Under the pieces are notes generated by a model. The model saw only the letters and a list, made by a program, of their open reading frames with translations, was not told where the DNA came from and searched no databases. The translations under genes were made by a program, and so were the position numbers. Below are positions 1 to 5,356 of a stretch of 6,527 bases of DNA, piece after piece; the first letter of the stretch is position 1, and every line of letters starts with the position of its first letter. This DNA is from Gammaproteobacteria bacterium HGW-Gammaproteobacteria-14 (GTDB taxonomy: Bacteria; Pseudomonadota; Gammaproteobacteria; Pseudomonadales; Alcanivoracaceae), in contig PGZG01000106.1 in NCBI GenBank assembly GCA_002840115.1, positions 1 through 6,527 on the forward strand, written 5' to 3'.

Positions 1-260
1 ATTGCCGGTGAACAACGGACGAGAGACGGCAACACTATCATCACGAATGACATAGAAGTAATCGTCCACAGACTCGTCCAGTGGGTGCGCACGATAGCCT
101 CGCCTTTCCCTTGATAAATCAGTGAAATAACGTTGTTGGTAGTATGGATGACCCGCTGTGAGTGGATGAGGCGTTGTAGTGAAGGTGCAACACTGAGGCT
201 GACAATCACAACGACTGTCAGAGCGCACAGTAGTTCAATAAGGGTAAATCCGTTTTTCAT
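1..260 (-). CDS. GspH/FimT-like type IV (pseudo)pilin, 5' part only; possible frameshift
   Basis: Minus-strand gene starting at ATG 260-258 and leaving the window at base 1, so only about 86 codons are seen. It begins with a textbook class III prepilin signal: MKNG, then mature FTLIE, with Gly before the cut, Phe at +1, Glu at +5 and Pro at mature 22, followed by a hydrophobic helix to about residue 26. Residues 53-58 read GEAIVR, close to the SEAI(K/R) motif that follows the N-terminal helix in the GspH/FimT family; this and the place beside pilE/thiO suggest FimT or FimU. Such proteins are cut and methylated by PilD and join the minor-pilin complex at the inner membrane and pilus tip. The initiating frame stays open but becomes unlike a pilin after codon 58 (two Trp, three Met, no beta-strand pattern), while the frame offset by -1 looks coding from about base 100 to 1. 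This could be a 1-nt deletion, a sequencing error, or a divergent tail. The ribosome site is weak. Confidence 0.72.
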   Translation of the reverse strand, partial: MKNGFTLIELLCALTVVVIVSLSVAPSLQRLIHSQRVIHTTNNVISLIYQGKGEAIVRTHWTSLWTITSMSFVMIVLPSLVRCSPA

Positions 261-319
261 GGGCAGGCTCTTGGAGTACCGATAGTCCTCCAGCCTAGCG
301 GGTGAGCCTGAGCGTTGTT

Positions 320-393
320 GTCGGACACGGAGGTTGATAGGGGTCAGTCAGCGAGGGCTTACTATGTCAGCCTTATTGGAATGTGGCTGTCAG
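320..393 (+). repeat. Four GTCRG pentamers at an exact 23-nt period upstream of pilE
   Basis: In the 185-bp spacer between the divergent fimT-like gene and pilE, GTCGG starts at 320 and GTCAG starts at 343, 366 and 389, each 23 nt from the last; an extra GTCAG overlaps at 347. Flanks of the repeats are only loosely alike. Evenly spaced short direct repeats in a promoter region can be binding sites for a multimeric regulator, but the motif is short and chance is a real alternative. The rest of 261-445 shows no gene, no convincing sigma-70 pair, and no sigma-54 GG-N10-GC element on either strand that I could find. Confidence 0.28.
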
Positions 394-426
394 TCGGGTT
401 AGCGGGTATTCTTTGATAGTGTCTGT

Positions 427-440
427 GGAGAGAGAAGGGG
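427..440 (+). promoter_or_regulatory. Ribosome binding site deciding the pilE start
   Basis: A purine-rich run, GGAGAGAGAAGGGG, lies ahead of ATG 446, with AAGG seven bases before the start. The frame extends upstream to a GTG at 383, but that codon has no Shine-Dalgarno at a usable distance, so 446 is preferred. Confidence 0.7.
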
Positions 441-445
441 TCGTT

Positions 446-910
446 ATGGTTGCCATACAAGTCACTGGAAGTACTGCTCAGAACGGGCTGGCCGGGGTTC
501 CAAAGACATGCCGCTCGGCGGGCTTCAGTTTGATTGAGTTGATGGTAGTGGTTGCCATTATTGCGATTCTGGCGGTGATTAGTTATCCCAACTATTCCCG
601 CTATGTTCAGCGAACCCATGAGCAGCAGGCTCAGGCGATGTTGATGCAGGCGATGTCGGAAGCAGAGGCATTTCGTTCGAGAAATTTCAGTTATCAGGGT
701 TTTGTTTTGCCCGCAGAGATGTTGGCTTCCGATCGCTATGCTTATGCGACCCAGTTTTCCAATAATTTCCAGACGCTGGAGATCACGGCCGCTGCGATTG
801 GGCCTCAGGCCGGAGCGGGAGGGATGGGAATTGATAGCAGTGGGCGTAACTGTTTGAACAAGGGAAATGATACCGGTTGTAATTTGGGTGCTGATCCTTC
901 CTGGAAATGA
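446..910 (+). CDS. pilE: PilE-type type IV minor pilin
   Basis: A 154-residue prepilin. The signal is class III: a leader ending KTCRSAG, cut after Gly26, then mature FSLIE with Glu at +5 (E31), an all-hydrophobic helix to about residue 45 and Pro at mature 22 (P48). The remaining globular head has the amphipathic alpha1-C stretch (YSRYVQRTHEQQAQ) and ends GADPSWK, recalling the Trp-basic end of Pseudomonas PilE and of PilE/ComP-type pilins generally. PilE is processed by PilD, sits in the inner membrane and is incorporated into the type IV pilus, linking the minor-pilin tip complex to the shaft. Two features are odd: a 26-residue leader, long for a type IVa pilin (usually about 6-10), with no internal ATG, GTG or TTG that would shorten it; and a C-terminal Cys pair (C136, C145) only eight residues apart. 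It probably heads a transcript that continues into thiO 60 bp downstream; no terminator hairpin is seen between them. Sure of the pilin family; less sure of PilE versus another minor pilin. Confidence 0.85.
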   Translation: MVAIQVTGSTAQNGLAGVPKTCRSAGFSLIELMVVVAIIAILAVISYPNYSRYVQRTHEQQAQAMLMQAMSEAEAFRSRNFSYQGFVLPAEMLASDRYAYATQFSNNFQTLEITAAAIGPQAGAGGMGIDSSGRNCLNKGNDTGCNLGADPSWK

Positions 911-970
911 TTCGTGCAATGCGTCAATAGAATGATTTTTTGTTGAGAAGTTCTTTCAAGGCTGCCTGTC

Positions 971-2050
971 ATGCAATTTGACACTCTGGTGATCGGGGCC
1001 GGCGTTGCCGGTTTAATGTCCGCACTGGAGCTCCGCGACAGAGGGCAGCGAGTTCTTGTTATCGGCTCCCCTCATGCTCCTCCCGCCTCTTGGGCTGGGG
1101 GGGGCATACTGTCTCCTCTTTTTCCATGGCGCTACCCGGATGCCTTGTTGCCCCTGACATCAGGCGCGTTTTCGGCCTACGAGCATTGGGCCCACCGAAT
1201 TGCCGAGGTTGGCGGGATATCCCCGGAGCTTGCCGCTGGAGGAATGCGTGTTTGGGATGATGTGGGTGCCGATGAGCTGGCAGTGTGGAGTCAGCGCTCT
1301 GGCATGGTGGCTCAATGGGATATGACACCCTACGGCGGAATGGCGTCTCCCTCCATCTGGATGCCTGATGTAGGGCGTATTCGGAACCCAAGGCTATTAA
1401 AGGGTTTGCGACATTTGGTGAAAGCCACACTGGATATAGTACTTGTTGATGCCCATGTTCAATCTTTCCATAGCGATGAGAGGGGGGTGTTCGCCAGAAC
1501 AGAACATGAGGACTTCCGGGCTGATAGGGCTTTGATTGCGGCTGGGGCTTGGAGTGACAGGTTTTTACCGGATGATGGCAAGCCCTATGTCTTCCCCGTT
1601 AAAGGACAAATGTTGATGTATCGGGTTCCTGAGGGAGGCCTCACTAGCGTTTTGTTGACACCTAATGGGTATCTGATTCCGCGCAGCAGTGGTCTTGTCC
1701 TTGTGGGTTCTACGGTGGAGCCAGGCTTGAGTGATAGTCTTCCGACCCATGAAGCCATGGATCGTCTCAAGACGGTTGCCAGCCAGCTTTTACCTCCATC
1801 CACACGAGGGGCTGAGCTTGTGGCACAGTGGGCGGGCGTGCGTCCCGGATCTCGCCGTCCTGTGCCATGGATCGGTAGCGTGCCTGAGTATGGTGGCCGT
1901 GTCTGGCTGAATAGCGGGCATTTCCGTAATGGTCTGGTATGTGCGCCCGCCAGCGCCAGACTTGTCGCGCAGTTAATGACAGGAGTAGCGCCGTTTTGTA
2001 ACCCTGAGCCCTATGCGCCGCTGCTCTCTTCTTCCTCTTCGTCTCCCTGA
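971..2050 (+). CDS. thiO: Glycine oxidase ThiO (FAD-dependent, DAO family)
   Basis: A 359-residue cytoplasmic flavoenzyme. In the family it oxidises glycine to iminoglycine with release of H2O2, feeding ThiG in synthesis of the thiazole part of thiamine. Visible marks: an FAD dinucleotide fold at the N-terminus with GAGVAG (residues 9-14); the family motif SWAGGGILSPLFPWRYP at about 40-56; an internal KGQMLMYR segment; and a C-terminal signature made of WAGVRPGSRRP, where R291 aligns by motif with the substrate-carboxylate Arg of Bacillus ThiO, then GHFRNG (316-321) and APAS. Length is normal. ATG 971 follows AAGG (958-961) with nine bases between. An uninterrupted G8 tract (1097-1104) encodes part of the GGGIL motif. 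The last residues are a run of six Ser then Pro, encoded in the 40 bp that overlap the convergent pilR end. Its place next to pilR matches Pseudomonas; no direct role in pili is implied. Related amino-acid deaminases are the alternative. Confidence 0.9.
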   Translation: MQFDTLVIGAGVAGLMSALELRDRGQRVLVIGSPHAPPASWAGGGILSPLFPWRYPDALLPLTSGAFSAYEHWAHRIAEVGGISPELAAGGMRVWDDVGADELAVWSQRSGMVAQWDMTPYGGMASPSIWMPDVGRIRNPRLLKGLRHLVKATLDIVLVDAHVQSFHSDERGVFARTEHEDFRADRALIAAGAWSDRFLPDDGKPYVFPVKGQMLMYRVPEGGLTSVLLTPNGYLIPRSSGLVLVGSTVEPGLSDSLPTHEAMDRLKTVASQLLPPSTRGAELVAQWAGVRPGSRRPVPWIGSVPEYGGRVWLNSGHFRNGLVCAPASARLVAQLMTGVAPFCNPEPYAPLLSSSSSSP

Positions 2051-3417
2051 TCCAGCGACAGCTTTTGCAGTCGATATCGTAAAGAGCGAAAGGTCATTCC
2101 GAGTTTTTTTGCAGCGGCAGTGCGGTTCCAGTGTGTGGCATCCAATGCTCGCAGGATTTCGGCGCGTTCGATTTCCTGAAGGAACTCTTCTAGCGGAACG
2201 GCAGCAGGACGTATCGCGGGGTTTGTGTTAATAAGAGCATGGTTGCTGCTATCTTCTGCATGGACCTTTTCGGTATCAGGCAGGCGAAGATGGCTGTCCG
2301 TGATGGAGCCGCCGTCTGAAAGAGTTAATGCCCGTTCCAGAATATTCTCCAGTTCTCGCACGTTACCGGGGAACGGATAACGCAGTAATGCTTGATGAGC
2401 ACTGTCGGTAATCGTCGGTATTGGCATGTTCCACTGGTCACAGAGTCGCGCGAGAATATGGCTGATCAGTGCGGGGATATCGTCGCGGCGCTCACGCAAG
2501 GCAGGTACCAGCGTTTCAATGACGTTGATACGATAGTAAAGATCCTGTCGAAAGCGACCCTCTTGTACTTCCTGTGCCAGGCTCCGATGAGTCGCGCAGA
2601 GTAGGCGAATATTGACTGGAAATTCCCGTGACTCCCCCACGGGGCGCACGGATTTTTCCTGAATGGCGCGCAGAAGTTTGACCTGCATATGCAGTGGCAG
2701 GTCGGCAACCTCATCAAGAAACAGGCTGCCACCATCAGCCTCCCGGAACAGGCCTTTGCGGTCTTCATAAGCTCCAGTAAAGCTGCCTTTGCGGTGGCCA
2801 AAAAACTCGCTTTCCATGAGTTCTGAAGGAATGGCTCCACAGTTAACAGCAACAAAAGGTTTTTCCCTGCGTGGGCCCAAGGTGTGTATTAATCGGGCCA
2901 CCCGCTCCTTGCCGCTACCGGATTCACCACCAATGTAAATGGGAGCCTGACTGCGAGCGAGTTTCGCTATTTGCTCGCGCAGTGCCTGCATTTCGGGTGT
3001 GCTGCCGATCAGTTGGTCGGCAGTTTGTTCGACGGGACCCTGACGGCGAATGTCGAGTCCATCATCAATGAGTTGGCGTAGGCGATCGAGGGTGACGGGT
3101 TTGGCAATAAAGTCAAAGGCGCCTTCTTTCATCGCCTTGGTGGCTGTTTCCATGCTCCCATAGGCGGTGATCATGGCAACGGGCAGGTCTTGATGGCGGC
3201 TGCCGATATGACGAATAAGGTCAATGCCATCACCGTCGGGCAGATTCATATCCGTCAGACAAAGATCATAGCTGCCTTCGCTGAGTGCTTTACGGGCTTC
3301 GCTTAATGTGCCAACCGCGACGGCATCGACCTTCATCCGGCCCAATGTAATCACCAGCAGTTCGCGCAGATCCGCTTCGTCGTCAACTACCAGAACCCGT
3401 TGAGGAGCTTGTGTCAT
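2011..3417 (-). CDS. pilR: Type IV pilus response regulator PilR (NtrC-type, sigma-54 dependent)
   Basis: A 468-residue cytoplasmic transcription activator with three domains. Receiver, about 6-118: acidic pocket D12/D13, phospho-acceptor D56 in LTDMNLPDGDG, T84 and K106. AAA+ sigma-54 activation domain, about 136-365: Walker A GESGSGKE (164-171), the sigma-54-contact loop as GSFTGA (211-216), Walker B GGSLFLDEV (229-237), then RFRQDLYYR and the FPGNVREL sensor region. Fis-type helix-turn-helix at about 429-452: HWNRTAAAKKLGMTFRSLRYRL, very close to Pseudomonas PilR. Phosphorylated by PilS, PilR activates sigma-54 transcription of the major pilin gene pilA in Pseudomonas. The start at ATG 3417 is chosen over one 14 codons upstream because AGGGA precedes it by five bases and it lies 13 bp after the pilS stop. 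The last 12 residues form an acidic tail with five Glu, beyond the usual end of PilR and coincident with the overlap with thiO. Confidence 0.95.
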   Translation of the reverse strand: MTQAPQRVLVVDDEADLRELLVITLGRMKVDAVAVGTLSEARKALSEGSYDLCLTDMNLPDGDGIDLIRHIGSRHQDLPVAMITAYGSMETATKAMKEGAFDFIAKPVTLDRLRQLIDDGLDIRRQGPVEQTADQLIGSTPEMQALREQIAKLARSQAPIYIGGESGSGKERVARLIHTLGPRREKPFVAVNCGAIPSELMESEFFGHRKGSFTGAYEDRKGLFREADGGSLFLDEVADLPLHMQVKLLRAIQEKSVRPVGESREFPVNIRLLCATHRSLAQEVQEGRFRQDLYYRINVIETLVPALRERRDDIPALISHILARLCDQWNMPIPTITDSAHQALLRYPFPGNVRELENILERALTLSDGGSITDSHLRLPDTEKVHAEDSSNHALINTNPAIRPAAVPLEEFLQEIERAEILRALDATHWNRTAAAKKLGMTFRSLRYRLQKLSLDQGDEEEEESSGA

Positions 3418-3422
3418 GAGAG

Positions 3423-3427
3423 TCCCT
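3423..3427 (-). promoter_or_regulatory. Ribosome binding site deciding the pilR start
   Basis: On the minus strand AGGGA sits five bases before ATG 3417, inside the 13-bp gap after the pilS stop codon. It selects MTQAP as the N-terminus and suggests that pilR is translated from the pilS mRNA, possibly by reinitiation. Confidence 0.6.
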
Positions 3428-3430
3428 GAT

Positions 3431-5029
3431 TTATTCGAACACCCTGTCCGGATGAGCAAAGGTTATCATAAAGCTGGCACCTTCCGTGGAGGGCTCCAGA
3501 TCCAGTTGTGCCTGATTGGCTTCGCACAGCTCCCGGCATACAAACAAGCCCAGGCCGGTGCCTTGGCGTGAGGTGGTAAAAAAGGGTTCGAACAGGTGCG
3601 GTCGGACGCTGTCGTCAATACCATTGCCGGAATCAGAGACGCTCATCCAGGGTAGGCCGTTGTGGGTATTGTTGCCCGCTTTCACGGTGACTCTGGCGCC
3701 GTTACCCCCATGACGAAAAGCGTTGCTGATCAGGTTGTGTAATACCTGCTCAAGCTGGCCGGGGTCAAAACGGATAATCACGTTCTCCGGAATATTGAAT
3801 GTCAGTTGTGCTGCATTTGTGGGTTCATGCTGTTGCCAATGTTGCTGGATTTTTTCACTGATCTCGTGAAGGTTGAGGCGCTCTGCGGCGCCCGCCTGAC
3901 GTCGTGACAGGTTCAGTATGTCGTCGATAATACCATTTACTCGGCGGACATGATTTTGCACGATGTCGAGCAGCCGACGATCGCCATCCTCCAGGGTGGC
4001 TTCGGACAAGAGGCCCGCTGCATGACTGATTGCGCTTAACGGGTTGCGAATTTCATGGGCAATTGTTGCGGACATTCGGCCCAGTGAGGCGAGCTTGAGT
4101 TGCTGCGCTTCTTGAGCTAGTTGTCGTTGGTCTTCCAGAAACGTCAGTGTTAGAGACTGCTCCGCATGCTCCAGCCGGGCAAACCGTACCAGTGTGGTGG
4201 CTCCCCCCGGCGAAAGCTGTATGGCGGGTCGTGACTGCACGGGATTGTCCAGCCACTGTTTTCTCAGGTTTACCAGTGCGGCAGGCACCTCTGAGGGCGT
4301 GGCGCTGCCCGTAGTCTTGGCTGGCAGGTAGTTGGGCAGCAACGACTCGGCGGCTTTGTTGGCTAGTACAATGCGATTGTCGCCATCGAATACCAGAATG
4401 CCGGTGCGCATCCGCTGGACGATCTGATTATTCAGCTCCTCCAATTGGGAGATTGCCTTTTGCTGGGTTTCGGTGAGCGCTTCGCTACTGGCAAGCCGCT
4501 GGGCAATCTGGTGAATGATGATGGCGGTAACGAAAAAGCCAAGCCCAAGCATGGCAGACTCGGTCAGTAGCCAGGGGTTTTCGTTATGCTCCTGAATCGA
4601 AAACATAAACTGTTCAAAGATGACTGAGATGCTGGCAATAGCTGCGACCAGAAGGCCGCCGCGGCCGGGCAGCAGAATACTGGCAGCGGCCACCGTCACC
4701 ATGAGTAGCACGCTCAAGTTGCTTTTGATGCCACCGCTGGCATGAATAAGTGCAGTGAGTAGTAGCACATCGACCATCACCGGCAGGAGCGATGCCCACT
4801 GCGGAAAGAGTCTGCGCAGTGGAGACATTAAGGTGGTAGACACCAGAGTAAGCAGCAAATAGATGGCCGCCGTACCGATAAACAGATTCGGTTGACTGTT
4901 AGAGCCGAGCATTGAGCTGGGAGCCAGGCTGTACAGGGTTACCAGCAGGACTGCCAGCACGATACGGTAGCCGGCATACACTCTGGCCGGTGTCCACACC
5001 AGGGGTGTGGTCTCCGGGTTATTCGTCAT
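3431..5029 (-). CDS. pilS: Type IV pilus sensor histidine kinase PilS
   Basis: A 532-residue inner-membrane kinase, normal length for PilS. The N-terminal 175 residues hold about six membrane segments (roughly 19-37, 49-68, 79-97, 103-121, 124-143, 157-175), as in Pseudomonas PilS, whose transmembrane region senses pilin levels through PilA. A short linker helix (about 178-205) leads into a PAS-like domain from about 200 (MRTGILVFDGDNRIVLANKAA). The kinase core has the H box AHEIRNP with phospho-acceptor H325, an N box around NLISNAFRHGG, G1 DSGNGI (466-471), F box FEPFF (480-484) and G2 GTGLGL (490-495); all catalytic elements are intact. It autophosphorylates and passes phosphate to PilR D56. 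ATG 5029 is chosen over a start 11 codons upstream (5062): AGGAG lies seven bases before it, and the overlap with the preceding gene is then 11 bp, a sign of translational coupling. TAA at 3433-3431 is followed 13 bp on by pilR. Confidence 0.95.
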   Translation of the reverse strand: MTNNPETTPLVWTPARVYAGYRIVLAVLLVTLYSLAPSSMLGSNSQPNLFIGTAAIYLLLTLVSTTLMSPLRRLFPQWASLLPVMVDVLLLTALIHASGGIKSNLSVLLMVTVAAASILLPGRGGLLVAAIASISVIFEQFMFSIQEHNENPWLLTESAMLGLGFFVTAIIIHQIAQRLASSEALTETQQKAISQLEELNNQIVQRMRTGILVFDGDNRIVLANKAAESLLPNYLPAKTTGSATPSEVPAALVNLRKQWLDNPVQSRPAIQLSPGGATTLVRFARLEHAEQSLTLTFLEDQRQLAQEAQQLKLASLGRMSATIAHEIRNPLSAISHAAGLLSEATLEDGDRRLLDIVQNHVRRVNGIIDDILNLSRRQAGAAERLNLHEISEKIQQHWQQHEPTNAAQLTFNIPENVIIRFDPGQLEQVLHNLISNAFRHGGNGARVTVKAGNNTHNGLPWMSVSDSGNGIDDSVRPHLFEPFFTTSRQGTGLGLFVCRELCEANQAQLDLEPSTEGASFMITFAHPDRVFE

Positions 5030-5261
5030 GCTGTTTCTCCTGCCAGAGTCGGTGGTGCTCATTGTCGCAGAAGTAGTATCCCTGTCGTTGGTTCATTTCG
5101 GTCTCTGGTGCATGCACGCCACACCAGCGGCAGGCCACCATTTTTTGCGGATTGTCATTGGGATTAGCGGTGCTAGACCGGCCCTTGAGCAGCAATGGAC
5201 GAATCAGGCGCCAGACAAGCCAGATTAATGCCACAAGAACAAGCACTCTGAACAGACCCAT
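5019..5261 (-). CDS. PP0621-like small membrane protein with zinc-ribbon-like C-terminus
   Basis: An 80-residue protein resembling the uncharacterised PP0621 family of Pseudomonas and relatives; this is recognised by eye, from the combination of parts. Residues 3-25 are one hydrophobic helix interrupted by Arg at 18 and 21, likely an inner-membrane anchor, followed by a polar linker (about 26-41). The tail holds C44-x2-C47 (CRWC, then GVH) and C65-x3-H69 (YYFCDNEHH), spaced like a one-zinc ribbon of treble-clef type. The conserved GVHAPE stretch fits the family. No function is known to me. The start at ATG 5261 is chosen over an ATG 51 codons upstream because GGAG precedes it by six bases and the longer version would run into nadE. 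It is first in a minus-strand operon and overlaps pilS by 11 bp, so its product is made in step with PilS; a role in pilus signalling is only a guess from position. Confidence 0.85.
   Translation of the reverse strand: MGLFRVLVLVALIWLVWRLIRPLLLKGRSSTANPNDNPQKMVACRWCGVHAPETEMNQRQGYYFCDNEHHRLWQEKQHDE
5037..5041 (-). promoter_or_regulatory. Ribosome binding site deciding the pilS start
   Basis: A perfect AGGAG on the minus strand, seven bases before ATG 5029 and inside the last codons of the upstream small gene. The in-frame ATG at 5062 has no comparable site. Confidence 0.75.
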
Positions 5262-5266
5262 GACAT

Positions 5267-5271
5267 TCTCC
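5267..5271 (-). promoter_or_regulatory. Ribosome binding site of the PP0621-like gene
   Basis: GGAGA on the minus strand, about six bases ahead of ATG 5261. It settles the start on the short 80-residue form rather than an upstream ATG lying within nadE. Confidence 0.65.
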
Positions 5272-5283
5272 GATGAATGGAAT

Positions 5284-5300
5284 GCGGGGAAGCCCCCCGC
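5284..5300. repeat. GC-rich inverted repeat in the divergent promoter region
   Basis: GCGGGG (5284-5289) and CCCCGC (5295-5300) are perfect complements separated by five bases. The repeat lies in the 95-bp spacer between the PP0621-pilS-pilR operon and nadE. It could be an operator or a hairpin in the leader of the leftward transcript, where it would lie about 23 bases before the start codon. No T-run follows on either strand, so it is not a typical terminator. Confidence 0.4.
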
Positions 5301-5312
5301 TCCCCGACAGAG

Positions 5313-5318
5313 TACAAT
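5313..5318 (+). promoter_or_regulatory. Possible -10 box for nadE
   Basis: TACAAT matches the sigma-70 -10 consensus at five of six positions and sits 39 bases before the nadE start, leaving room for a short leader. The expected -35 region (about 5290-5295) falls on the GC-rich inverted repeat and has no TTGACA likeness, so this is a weak call. Confidence 0.25.
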
Positions 5319-5344
5319 CGGCGGCAGATGAATTAAATGGCCAA

Positions 5345-5350
5345 TGGAGT
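5345..5350 (+). promoter_or_regulatory. Ribosome binding site deciding the nadE start
   Basis: TGGAGT, with GGAG seven bases before ATG 5357. A second ATG at 5353 is in another frame and does not lead into the NadE protein. Confidence 0.65.
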
Positions 5351-5356
5351 TCATGC

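Noticed and set aside
87..110. Programmed -1 frameshift site in the fimT-like gene.
   Set aside because: The CAAGGGAAAGG stretch does not form a proper X-XXY-YYZ slippery heptamer in the initiating frame; a simple indel is a better reading.
383..445. Upstream GTG start extending pilE by 21 codons.
   Set aside because: No Shine-Dalgarno at a usable distance, and it would give a 47-residue leader; ATG 446 has a strong site.
261..445. Sigma-54 (PilR-type) promoter upstream of the pilin genes.
   Set aside because: No GG-N10-GC pair in a TGGCAC-like context was found on either strand by eye.
362..919. Long open frame on the minus strand opposite pilE.
   Set aside because: Its protein has no recognisable domain and the opposite strand encodes a clear prepilin with a good ribosome site; it is an antisense shadow.
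928..945. T-rich stretch between pilE and thiO as a terminator.
   Set aside because: No stem precedes the T-run, so it does not look like an intrinsic terminator.
2056..2073. Imperfect hairpin just after the thiO stop (CGACaGC, TTTT loop, GCaGTCG) as a terminator.
   Set aside because: Short stem with a mismatch, no following T-run, and it lies inside the pilR coding region.
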